A program made the position numbers and the translations under genes. A stretch of 64,000 nt of DNA, taken from contig NZ_PPSW01000007.1 of NCBI RefSeq assembly GCF_005876835.1, positions 1 through 64,000 of the forward strand, given 5' to 3'. Positions 1 through 7,932 of this stretch are shown in pieces; position 1 is the first letter of the stretch, and each line of letters starts with the position of its first letter. The notes beneath the pieces were generated by a model. That model searched no databases and was not told the origin of the DNA. It saw only the letters and a program-made list of their open reading frames with translations. This DNA is from Pseudoalteromonas phenolica (GTDB taxonomy: Bacteria; Pseudomonadota; Gammaproteobacteria; Enterobacterales; Alteromonadaceae).

Positions 1-26
1 ATTGAGTATTATTGAGGATTGGTATT
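1..26. repeat. right end of a MITE-like intergenic repeat
   Basis: The first 26 bases match 12778-12803 at 25 of 26 positions, differing only by A for G within the GAGG(A/G)TTGGTATT end. The second copy is the right terminus of a roughly 160-bp element with inverted ends, so the window appears to open on the right end of another copy. The rest of this copy lies outside the window. Confidence 0.7.
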
Positions 27-166
27 GTTTGCTTAACGAAGATGACATAAAACGCTGGCACCAAGACAGCCAACATGCCGTTGCGCAGCAATTGGGTCGT
101 GATAAATGGTATAAATCTTATGTCGTCGAGGTTGTTGAGATTAAAAGACGTTATAGCTTTGACTAA
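2..166 (+). CDS. C-terminal fragment of an unidentified protein
   Basis: A frame open from the window edge runs for 54 codons and ends in TAA at 164-166. The segment from about codon 8 onward is rich in charged and aromatic residues (KRWH, DKWYKSY, EIKRRYSFD) and reads like a genuine cytoplasmic protein C-terminus. I do not recognise the family. The first eight or nine codons coincide with the repeat end at 1-26, so either the element inserted in frame near the 3' end of the gene or the visible frame is a remnant downstream of an insertion. It is convergent with the EAL gene, leaving only 12 bp between stops. Confidence 0.45.
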   Translation: MSIIEDWYCLLNEDDIKRWHQDSQHAVAQQLGRDKWYKSYVVEVVEIKRRYSFD

Positions 167-178
167 ACTATAAACCAA

Positions 179-1759
179 TTATCGAATGGAAATATCACTC
201 AGCAAACAAGCTTTGTGGTATTTCCAACCTTGATGTAAATACACGCCTTTATCGATCAAGTAATCGGCTTGTGCTTGAGTCTCAACGCCTTCTGCCACCA
301 CATCAATTTTAAAGGTTTTAGCAAGTTCTATCAGGGCATCTAACATAGTCGCAAGTTGAGATTCGGTGCCAATAGCCGCCACATAACTTTGATCAATTTT
401 GATAATATCTAGTGGTAACGACTTTAAATACTGTAAGCCCGCATAGCCTGTACCAAAGTCATCTATCGCCAATAAAATTCCTTCTGCTTTAAAGTCTTGA
501 ATGGTTTGCATCACTTGTTGATTATCAAACTCTAACAGCTCATTTTCGGTCAACTCCAGTACTAACAAGGGAATAAGCTGATTTAACTCTAGTATCAGAG
601 CTTTAGAATGCGCATCTTTTAAATGCTCGCCAGTGATATTGATATTTACTTTTTTAATTTTATGCTGCTGAGTGAGTACTTCGGCGTCTTTTATCAGTGT
701 TTTGATGATTTCATAGGTCATCTCTTTGAGTAGATTATTGGCTTCAATGTCTGCCAAAAACAAGTTAGGGGTCAATATGCCTTCAATCGGATCATTTAAG
801 CGTACTAAGGTTTCTGCACCGATAAAACCACGGGTTCTGGTATCCCAAATGAGCTGATAAAAATTAGTCACTTGCCCTTGGGCAATGGCATCTTTGAGCT
901 GACTTTTACGACTTTGATAATATTTTTGATAGTTTTTAACTAATAAAAACAACAACAAAAATGTCACCCCATAAATGACTAAGCTGATAGTAGATGGCTG
1001 ATAGACTTTTTTATAAAGCGCATCTTCATTGATGGCTAACAACAACGACAAGGATGATAAGTTTGCAAGAGGAGATGCCACAAGCACGTGCGACTGGCCA
1101 TCATCAAACAGGCTATTTTCGAACGTAATTGGCTCATTTATAGGAAATAGCTGATTGTCTACGGGCAAGCTGTAAGCGCCCACTTTAAAAATCGGCACAC
1201 CCGATTTTGAGTCGGCAATCACAATGTAGTTATAAGGTCTATCTAAGTCATCCAAGTGGCGATTTAATATAGATTGCGGTAACAGTGCGTTTATCTCATA
1301 GCCATCGGTACGGGTTTTCGCGATAACCAGCGCAGCCTCACCAATAAAGCTAGTGTGAATTGGCCCAAAGAAACGTAACTCTGCCGAACGAGCCGGCTTT
1401 GGCCCCGCGGTTTTAAGAGGGGTATCGAGCTTGCTCCAACTGGTACAAATTAATTCACCGTTTGGGTTCACTATGCCCATTTCGGCAATATTTGGAATTT
1501 TAAAGTGCGCACGGCGAAGCTCATACAAGGTTTGATCAGTGCAAGCCGCGTCTAAGTCGTCATGCTCTGTAAAGAAGTGATTAAGTTGTTCGAGCTGTTG
1601 GTTTAAATCTCGTAATAACCAATTAAAGTCAGACTGTACCTGAGTGAGCAAAGCTTGCTTTTTATTGGCTATTTCTCTTGGGTAAAGTATTGCGATGACG
1701 ATCAGCATCCCTGCCAGCGCAATACTGAATGCTTTGAATTTATATCTGAATTTCGGCAC
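179..1759 (-). CDS. CSS-motif sensor/EAL-domain c-di-GMP phosphodiesterase-like protein
   Basis: The 526-residue product has an N-terminal membrane segment (about 10-27), a periplasmic domain with cysteines near 73 and 105 (the latter in ICTSW, typical of the CSS redox-sensing domain), a second membrane segment (about 257-275) and a cytoplasmic EAL domain. EAL proteins hydrolyse c-di-GMP to pGpG. Conserved parts include LTENE, IDDFGTGYAGL, the KID segment and AEGVET. The signature EAL itself is ETL (about 316-318) and the usual QGYYFSKP-like end is QGWKYHKA. The glutamate is kept, so activity is possible but not certain. CSS-EAL proteins are known to respond to periplasmic thiol state (family knowledge). 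It stands alone, transcribed away from the GNAT gene's 3' side. Confidence 0.88.
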   Translation of the reverse strand: MPKFRYKFKAFSIALAGMLIVIAILYPREIANKKQALLTQVQSDFNWLLRDLNQQLEQLNHFFTEHDDLDAACTDQTLYELRRAHFKIPNIAEMGIVNPNGELICTSWSKLDTPLKTAGPKPARSAELRFFGPIHTSFIGEAALVIAKTRTDGYEINALLPQSILNRHLDDLDRPYNYIVIADSKSGVPIFKVGAYSLPVDNQLFPINEPITFENSLFDDGQSHVLVASPLANLSSLSLLLAINEDALYKKVYQPSTISLVIYGVTFLLLFLLVKNYQKYYQSRKSQLKDAIAQGQVTNFYQLIWDTRTRGFIGAETLVRLNDPIEGILTPNLFLADIEANNLLKEMTYEIIKTLIKDAEVLTQQHKIKKVNINITGEHLKDAHSKALILELNQLIPLLVLELTENELLEFDNQQVMQTIQDFKAEGILLAIDDFGTGYAGLQYLKSLPLDIIKIDQSYVAAIGTESQLATMLDALIELAKTFKIDVVAEGVETQAQADYLIDKGVYLHQGWKYHKACLLSDISIR

Positions 1760-1884
1760 TTTACCCTAACCTGACTTTGCCGCCACCTCAGCAAGCTTAT
1801 TGATAACTTGCTATAACTTTGAAGGCACTGACATTACTACAGATTTATTTCAAATATATTACATTTAGGTACAGATATTTCTTG

Positions 1885-2424
1885 TTAGAGGATCAAAGTC
1901 ATAAAACACGAGTGTGGATCAACCTCATAATCACCAAATTGGCCACATGGTTCAAAGCCATTTTGAGCATACAATTTGCGAGCAGGGGCAAAGAAATCCA
2001 TGGTGCCGGTTTCTAGACTCAAACGTTTTACACCGTTGAGTTTGGCATACTGAATAACATGCTCGAGCAATTGACGACCCACTCCTGTGCCTCTATCTTT
2101 ATTACTGGTGCGCATTGATTTTATTTCACAGTGATAAGGTGATAAATATTTAATCGCGACACATCCTACGGCTTCATCACCGCGCCACGCACTCCAAAAT
2201 TTAATGGTCTCACTTTGTAGTGCATTAATATTTAGAGTATGCACGCACTCTTCTGGTGAGGTTGCATACATATCAATGATATGCTCTTTCAAAAGCTTGA
2301 TCACTTGTCGCTCTTCAAGCCCACCTATGCGTATTTGAGCTGGTAAAAAATGAAGGGAAGCTGTGTTTTGGTAACATAATGCCGCTGTCATAATAAAGTC
2401 ACTTTTAAATTTATCCGACAACAT
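1885..2424 (-). CDS. GNAT family N-acetyltransferase (YsnE-like)
   Basis: The 179-residue protein carries the GNAT acetyl-CoA loop R-G-T-G-V-G-R near residue 112 and the downstream motif LETGTMDFFAPARKLY followed by NGFEPCG, as in the YsnE-type subgroup. The family transfers acetyl from acetyl-CoA to small amines or N-termini; the substrate here is unknown. Typical members are about 150 residues, so there is a roughly 25-residue N-terminal extension. The upstream start is nevertheless supported by AGGAG eight bases before the ATG. It is a single-gene unit. Confidence 0.85.
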   Translation of the reverse strand: MLSDKFKSDFIMTAALCYQNTASLHFLPAQIRIGGLEERQVIKLLKEHIIDMYATSPEECVHTLNINALQSETIKFWSAWRGDEAVGCVAIKYLSPYHCEIKSMRTSNKDRGTGVGRQLLEHVIQYAKLNGVKRLSLETGTMDFFAPARKLYAQNGFEPCGQFGDYEVDPHSCFMTLIL

Positions 2425-2639
2425 ACAAGCAACTCCTAGACCATATTTTTCGCTCTGATTTTATTGAAAAAAATTCACTGCTATTTTTATATTGCACCAA
2501 CTTAGTATTTTTAACTGGCTATAACAGTGCAATGGCTTTCAAAACCTTCATATATGTACTTTTCAGCCTGTCGGATTCTTTTGCTTTTTATATCACCTCA
2601 CCTTTATCGTGACGTTATCAATAATAAAGGGACACTCTC

Positions 2640-3203
2640 ATGAATAAGTTAGCTCTCGGCATAGGCGCCATACTCTCTGTTGTTTTACTTGGCTGCCAAG
2701 TTACAGACTCAACCAAACTGGATGAAACGCAATGGCGTTATGCAACCGATCCTCACGGTAGCCAAGCTATTTTGAATGGCTCACTCGTCACCACAGAGCG
2801 TGTAGAAATTGCTTTTAAACGAGTTCCTCGAGTAGACAAGCTAAACAACTCTTGGGTTGAGCTAATTTACGATTTACCAAACAAGCAGTTGCCGGAGCAG
2901 GCAAGCATTACTCTGACCTACCAAAGTGATAAAGACATGGTCATCAAGTTATCGCAAAAAGACTATGGGGGAGAAGGCGATAAAACATATGCTCATTACC
3001 AAACTGTTTTACCTGCAGCCAGTACTTGGACGACTCAGACGGTCACCCTAAATGACTTTCAACGACCGAGTTGGACACCCGCTTCTTCAATCGATAAAGG
3101 CATTATTACAAATCATGTCTCTGCGCTGTATTTTGTCCCAGACTTAACCGATGCTAAAGGTGGTGAGGCTTACATCAAAATACAAAGCGTGAGTGTTAAA
3201 TAA
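2640..3203 (+). CDS. small lipoprotein with a probable carbohydrate-binding-like beta domain
   Basis: A 187-residue protein begins with a lipoprotein signal peptide ending in LLGC (lipidated cysteine at residue 19). The mature part is rich in beta-strand-forming segments with conserved-looking tryptophans (WVELIYDL, WTTQTVTLNDFQRPSW, ALYFVPDL), resembling a jelly-roll of the galactose-binding or CBM/CIA30 type. I see no catalytic motif. A GGGACAC ribosome-binding site precedes the ATG. It lies 78 bp upstream of the flippase and may share its transcript. The fold call is an inference from pattern only. Confidence 0.7.
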   Translation: MNKLALGIGAILSVVLLGCQVTDSTKLDETQWRYATDPHGSQAILNGSLVTTERVEIAFKRVPRVDKLNNSWVELIYDLPNKQLPEQASITLTYQSDKDMVIKLSQKDYGGEGDKTYAHYQTVLPAASTWTTQTVTLNDFQRPSWTPASSIDKGIITNHVSALYFVPDLTDAKGGEAYIKIQSVSVK

Positions 3204-3281
3204 TACCTCAGGCTGACTACTTCCACATTCTATTCAAAGTTTAGTGATAATTTATTAAAAAACGCGAATTAGGGTAAGAAT

Positions 3282-4565
3282 GTGGAAGACCAAAAAAACT
3301 ATTTAAGCCGAGGTACCTGGCTACTCGTTTTCTCAATCATTTTTGGTTATGCAGCTGATTATTGGTTCAATGTCACATTAAGTCAGCATTTAGAAGCACA
3401 TCAATATGGTGACTATAAAGTCGCATACAGTATCACTATGCTTGCATCAGTATTGGTTTTACTTGGTGGTGACAGACTCGCCCCTCGAATTTTATCTAAG
3501 CATATCGCTAATAAAGATAACTCAGCGGTATCAGCGTATTTAGCTTGCTATATAAAACGTGCGTTTATCATTTCAATTTTTATTATCTCACTGATTTGGT
3601 TTTTAAGTTATTTCCATGTCATTCATTTCGATGCTGATGGCCACCATGCCCTATCTTTAATGATTGTTGCAGTCCCTATTATTGCGCTGGGTGCTCTACT
3701 AAGTCGAGTACTGCAAAGCGCCAAACTACTGGCTTTTTCTAATTTACCATGGCGTGTTGCTCTCCCTCTTTTAAAAACATGCGCAGTCCTAGCGTTAGCG
3801 TACTTTTATATTGATATCAGTGTTGAGCTTGTCATTTTTGCGGGGATCATGATCGTGATTGTCATTGTGGTATGGCAAATATGGTTATTATTTCAAAAGA
3901 ATATCATTACTCTCACGCCTTTTGAGCCCGCCACCTTAGATAAAACATTGCTTAAACAATCAATTCCTATGATGTTAGCTATGCTGGTAACGCTGATGTT
4001 AAATCAAACTGATTTATTAATGCTTGAATGGTTGTCAAATGAGCACGATGTTGGGCATTTTTCTGCAGCCAATACCCTTGCGCATATCATTCCTGTAACG
4101 CAGGTTACAATTGCCAGTTTATTTCTACCACTTATTGGCAGGCAACTTGATAGTAATCCAGATTTAGCTAGCAAACTTTTTGGAAAAGCACGGTTTATTA
4201 CCCTAGTCATGACCACTGTAGTCGGTTCATTACTTTGGTTTATCTCTGATGACTTATTGAAGCTGTTCGGTACTGGCTATTCTGATGCGAAAAATGCCCT
4301 ACTGATTTTAATTCCAAGTTATGCGATAACGGCTGTTGCGGCGATCACTGCCACTTGGCTGCAATATACAGGGCAAGGTAAGCAAGTGGTTGAGTTTGGT
4401 GTGATTGCAGTTGCGATTAATGTGATTGCCAATATGTTATTTATTCCTAAATTTGGTTTAACTGGTGCTGCACTTGCCACGGCCCTCTCATTATCTGCAT
4501 GGAGCTTGGCTGTTCTTTTGCATCACCGCTTAGATAATAATTTGCTCAGTTCCGTTGAGAGCTAA
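3282..4565 (+). CDS. polysaccharide/oligosaccharide flippase (Wzx-like, MOP superfamily)
   Basis: This 427-residue integral membrane protein has about 12-14 predicted helices and the layout of polysaccharide biosynthesis exporters, with an N-terminal SRGTWLLVFSIIFGY segment, loops rich in basic residues and a C-terminal FIPKFGLTGAALATALSLSAW segment close to the Polysacc_synt_C pattern. Such proteins flip lipid-linked glycans or related substrates across the inner membrane. The start is GTG at 3282, with AGGG eight bases upstream; the overlapping ATG at 3280 is out of frame. There is no glycosyltransferase cluster around it, so the substrate cannot be inferred. It may form a two-gene unit with the lipoprotein upstream. 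Confidence 0.82.
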   Translation: MEDQKNYLSRGTWLLVFSIIFGYAADYWFNVTLSQHLEAHQYGDYKVAYSITMLASVLVLLGGDRLAPRILSKHIANKDNSAVSAYLACYIKRAFIISIFIISLIWFLSYFHVIHFDADGHHALSLMIVAVPIIALGALLSRVLQSAKLLAFSNLPWRVALPLLKTCAVLALAYFYIDISVELVIFAGIMIVIVIVVWQIWLLFQKNIITLTPFEPATLDKTLLKQSIPMMLAMLVTLMLNQTDLLMLEWLSNEHDVGHFSAANTLAHIIPVTQVTIASLFLPLIGRQLDSNPDLASKLFGKARFITLVMTTVVGSLLWFISDDLLKLFGTGYSDAKNALLILIPSYAITAVAAITATWLQYTGQGKQVVEFGVIAVAINVIANMLFIPKFGLTGAALATALSLSAWSLAVLLHHRLDNNLLSSVES

Positions 4566-4572
4566 GCTAAAA

Positions 4573-4597
4573 AGAGCACGGAATTAACTCGTGCTCT
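4573..4597. terminator. bidirectional terminator hairpin
   Basis: Eight-bp perfect stem AGAGCACG/CGTGCTCT with a nine-base loop lies between the convergent flippase and transporter genes. A-rich sequence on one side and T-rich on the other suit both strands. Confidence 0.7.
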
Positions 4598-4619
4598 CTC
4601 TAATATTTATGGTGCTTCG

Positions 4620-6803
4620 CTACTCTTTCTTATCTGACTCTATCACATCATCAAGTACTGACCAGCGGGTTTCTTTTGACTGGGTTCCCTGCCCTAAAAT
4701 CCAATAATTGTAGGCATTATCAATGCTGCCATTGGTTTGTTGAATAGCCAGCCAAGCATCGACATAACTCAATAAATCTAGATTGCGTTTTGCAACGGCA
4801 AAACCAACCGGGTACTTTTGCATTCCGCCTGCAGGCACAACGACACCATATTCAGGGTAGAACATGCTCCATGCAAACCCTGCTTCAGCACTAATGACTA
4901 AACCATCAAACTGCTCTGATGATTTAAAGTAATCTTGCAAAGTCGTCAGCTGTTTAAACTGAATTGAGCTGGTGCGCTGGCTCACCTGCTTTAACAAAGG
5001 GCCATATTCCATATGCGCAAAGTTTAAATCACCTGAGCTTCTAATTTGCTCAATACTTTTAAAACGCGCTAGCTCATAGTCTTTCACTAAAATTGCCAAT
5101 TGCAGCTCTAACACCTTATGGCTGAAACGCACTTTTGTTAAGTCGGCTACATTTATCTCGAGGCCCGACATCGCAATATCGAAATATCCTTTATTAAGAT
5201 ATTCGCTCAATTGGTATTTCTTAAATGGAATAAATTCGACTTCAACATCTAAGTCACTGGCTAATTTATGGGCCAGGCTAATGTCAAAGCCTACAAGTTC
5301 ATTTTTCTGATTGAAATAACTAAACGGTACGTTATCGACTACATAGCCAATACGTAGTAAGTTGCGCCTCTTAATGACGTCAATATTAGTTAAAGATAAC
5401 TCACCGCTTTGGTAGGCTTTTGGTACATGGTTTAACACATGTGCTGGCACTTTGTCTGACACCACCATGTTCGCTATGACTTCATTCGCCGCTTTGCTGC
5501 TCGCAGCCAGTTGAGTATTAAAAGTAAAACTGGCCAGCATAAAAGCAGGCAATAGCGCCGATGGCAAAATCACATAATAAGCCGCTCTTAACCTTTTAAA
5601 ATGCAGCTGTTTTCGACAATAAAAAATACTCAATAGTACAAAGGAAAAGATATAAACCACTGTGGTTGGCGAGACAACTTTGGCACTCAATACCGACATT
5701 GACAGGTAAAGCTGGTAGCTATCTGCAGGAATGCGCAGCGTATCAAGCATAAATGGAATAGCAATGTGCACATTGGCAAAATAACTGAGCATAGCCGACA
5801 AAGTCACGTTAGGAATATCAGTAAAGCTCACGGGGTTACCCGTTAGCCAAGCAGCGAACATCACAAACATTAAGGTGGTTAACTTACCAAGACTTGGGAA
5901 AGTATAAGCAATCGGCACTAAGACTTCGGCAATATGATCCGCTTGCTCATCAGCTCGACCAATTTTGCGTAAATGCGCTTTAATGCCTTCTGTGATAACG
6001 GGCAAAACAATAAACACGTTGCCGGTACTAAACGCCGTGATCCACGCATTGCGCATCACATAAATAAGATCTCGATATTTAACGGGGGTTGCAGCGGCCA
6101 CCAGCATGGGCATAAGCACTAACATTAAATACAAACCCAAACATAATACCAGCACCCAGTAGACTTGTAAGTTATGTAGCTGCTCGACACTCAGCGTACC
6201 CGCCGTGCTGGCAGTCATAGCAAAAATACCAATCGGGAAAATCGCGATAACCTTTTTAGAGATCACCGTTAAGCCTTGCCCAACCACTTCTAAAAAGTCG
6301 AGTACCTGTCCTTTACGCTTGTTGGCAATCAGTGACATACCGAGCGCAATACAAAATATCACGATGGCTGGCACGTTACCTTCGGCCAAAGAGGCAAATG
6401 GATTATCGGGAATATATTGCTCAACAAAGTCGATTGGCCCTGCTGGAGATATCAGTGCAGGTGAAAAAAACGTGCCCGCATCATGCTGGGGCAATGTAAA
6501 AGCAAAGCACCAAATTGCAGCCAAACCTAGCACCCACAGCATGACCATGACTGTCGCTGCTTTAATTAAAATGCTGCGAACTTGCTCGGGATTAAACTTA
6601 CCTAAACCAACAATTAAACTGACCACAATATAAGGAAAAATCGTGATCTGCATCAGCTTAACAAAGCCAGTGCCTATCGGTTGTAAAAATGCCACCCGCT
6701 CACCAAAAATAAGTCCCGTTGCCACGCCTAGCAACAGCGCCCAAAGCATCCAATTTCGGTTACCTAAAAAAGCCCATAAGGTTTTCACAATATCGCTCAC
6801 CAC
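4620..6803 (-). CDS. dicarboxylate/amino-acid:cation symporter fused to an extracellular solute-binding domain
   Basis: The 727-residue protein has an N-terminal SDF (DAACS) symporter domain, about residues 1-400, with recognisable pieces such as LMQITIFPYIVVSLIVGLG, AFSTGNVFIVLPVI (counterpart of the serine-rich hairpin) and a late helix. A last transmembrane segment near 410-430 is followed by a family 3 solute-binding domain (about 470-715) with RIGYVVDNVPFSYFN, LVGFDISLAHKLA and MSGLEI motifs. Symporters of this family move C4-dicarboxylates or acidic amino acids with Na+ or H+. The tethered binding domain would sit in the periplasm and probably delivers or senses substrate. The start is one of two adjacent GTG codons at 6801-6803 or 6798-6800, with only a weak upstream A/G-rich site. 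Confidence 0.85.
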   Translation of the reverse strand: MVSDIVKTLWAFLGNRNWMLWALLLGVATGLIFGERVAFLQPIGTGFVKLMQITIFPYIVVSLIVGLGKFNPEQVRSILIKAATVMVMLWVLGLAAIWCFAFTLPQHDAGTFFSPALISPAGPIDFVEQYIPDNPFASLAEGNVPAIVIFCIALGMSLIANKRKGQVLDFLEVVGQGLTVISKKVIAIFPIGIFAMTASTAGTLSVEQLHNLQVYWVLVLCLGLYLMLVLMPMLVAAATPVKYRDLIYVMRNAWITAFSTGNVFIVLPVITEGIKAHLRKIGRADEQADHIAEVLVPIAYTFPSLGKLTTLMFVMFAAWLTGNPVSFTDIPNVTLSAMLSYFANVHIAIPFMLDTLRIPADSYQLYLSMSVLSAKVVSPTTVVYIFSFVLLSIFYCRKQLHFKRLRAAYYVILPSALLPAFMLASFTFNTQLAASSKAANEVIANMVVSDKVPAHVLNHVPKAYQSGELSLTNIDVIKRRNLLRIGYVVDNVPFSYFNQKNELVGFDISLAHKLASDLDVEVEFIPFKKYQLSEYLNKGYFDIAMSGLEINVADLTKVRFSHKVLELQLAILVKDYELARFKSIEQIRSSGDLNFAHMEYGPLLKQVSQRTSSIQFKQLTTLQDYFKSSEQFDGLVISAEAGFAWSMFYPEYGVVVPAGGMQKYPVGFAVAKRNLDLLSYVDAWLAIQQTNGSIDNAYNYWILGQGTQSKETRWSVLDDVIESDKKE

Positions 6804-6933
6804 TTATTATTCTTTAAATAGTTATTTAAATTTAGAAAAGGGCGGGATTATAGGAAAGTAAACTGACTTAAGAATGAATACGTGTGACCACTTTGTGTAA
6901 TAAACAGAGCTTTAATGACATACGGGTATTGAA

Positions 6934-7071
6934 TTAACAAACTTTTAAGCCTTCAGCCGTTAGCGGTTGATATTTTCTGGCATCTTGGCCGCTCACAAAG
7001 GTAAATAAGACGACATTTTCTCTATCTATCGTAAAATATATCTGTGAGATCTTTTGGAACATATAAGCCAT
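6934..7071 (-). CDS. possible 45-residue small protein or gene remnant overlapping the GT51 gene
   Basis: An ATG at 7069-7071, inside the end of the transglycosylase gene in another frame, opens a 45-codon frame ending in TAA at 6934. The part beyond the overlap (QIYFTIDRENVVLFTF, then SGQDARKYQPLTAEGLKVC) has the composition of a real protein C-terminus rather than random translation of an AT-rich spacer. No ribosome-binding site is obvious. It could be a translationally coupled small gene, a remnant, or the true C-terminus of a gene joined by a frameshift. I do not recognise a family. Confidence 0.35.
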   Translation of the reverse strand: MAYMFQKISQIYFTIDRENVVLFTFVSGQDARKYQPLTAEGLKVC

Positions 7072-7666
7072 CCAGTACCATTTCGATCCGCTTCACTCTT
7101 TGAGCATTTTTTTCTGGGGATTTTTTTATATGTAATGCATTTGGTGCCACTAACATTGCAACAAGTGAAAGATATTGCTCATCACTTAAATTAATCAGAT
7201 CGGTACCAAAATATACTTCTGAAGCTTTCTGAAACCCTCTTATTCCTTTGCCTTCAAAGCCCCCCAAATAGGCGTGATTTAAGAATATAGACAACTGCTC
7301 ATCTTTCGTGAACTGCTTGTCTAAAACAAATTTAGCTATCAATGTCTGCTCGATCTTTTTAAAGCCAGGGCGAAAATCATCAAAGTACATGAACTTAGTC
7401 AACCCTTGCGTGATTGTTGTTAGGCCAGCACCCGGTGTTTGAAAGTCAACCCCATCATGATTGTAAAAATTTGGATCTTCAACTTTCAGCAACATCTCTA
7501 GCCTATGTTTTGGCATGTCACTCCATATGACCTCGTGCCCGTTTAAAAAACGCTCTCTGATCTCAGGGGTTTTATCCTGCGCTTGCTTTAATAAATAAGA
7601 TTCATATATGCACAAAGAAACAAACAATAAAATGATAATGGACATCCCATACTTCAATACCCTCAT
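7022..7666 (-). CDS. short monofunctional peptidoglycan glycosyltransferase (GT51)
   Basis: The 214-residue protein has one N-terminal membrane anchor (about 7-24) and a GT51 domain. Recognisable motifs are VEDPNFYNHDGVDF (catalytic glutamate at about 63), GLTTITQGLTK, the KKIEQTLIA helix and LSIFLNHAYLGGFEGKGIRGF. GT51 enzymes polymerise lipid II into glycan strands in the periplasm; without a transpeptidase domain it resembles MtgA-type enzymes, slightly shorter than usual. The usual aromatic/basic first motif is altered (DPNF instead of D..F/H), so it may be a divergent paralogue. It is flanked by long AT-rich spacers and appears monocistronic, apart from the overlapping small frame at its 3' end. 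Confidence 0.83.
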   Translation of the reverse strand: MRVLKYGMSIIILLFVSLCIYESYLLKQAQDKTPEIRERFLNGHEVIWSDMPKHRLEMLLKVEDPNFYNHDGVDFQTPGAGLTTITQGLTKFMYFDDFRPGFKKIEQTLIAKFVLDKQFTKDEQLSIFLNHAYLGGFEGKGIRGFQKASEVYFGTDLINLSDEQYLSLVAMLVAPNALHIKKSPEKNAQRVKRIEMVLDGLYVPKDLTDIFYDR

Positions 7667-7900
7667 ACCTTATCCTTAACTTAATCATTAATCTAACGCA
7701 GGAAAAAGAGCTAAGCCCTTTAAGTAAAGCTGAGTTAATTAATAGTATTATTATGCTGAACGTTCCCTTAAAGGATTCGATATGCTGAAAAAATGCATAA
7801 TAAGCTATTTATAGATACCGAGTTTTTAACTGAGACAAACTTTTTGATCAAACATGAAAACATTGAATGCCTTAAGAGTATGTAATGTGGAAAAATTAAA

Positions 7901-7924
7901 ACCTGAAGCAGATCCTCTTCAGGT
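7901..7924. terminator. bidirectional terminator
   Basis: Stem ACCTGAAG/CTTCAGGT with an eight-base loop is followed by a T-run on the plus strand; its minus-strand reading ends in T-rich sequence just beyond the M28 peptidase stop. Confidence 0.75.
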
Positions 7925-7932
7925 TTTTTAAT

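Noticed and set aside
6205-6633. 142-codon plus-strand frame inside the symporter gene
   Set aside because: Antisense to well-conserved transporter motifs; composition is not protein-like and no start signal is present.
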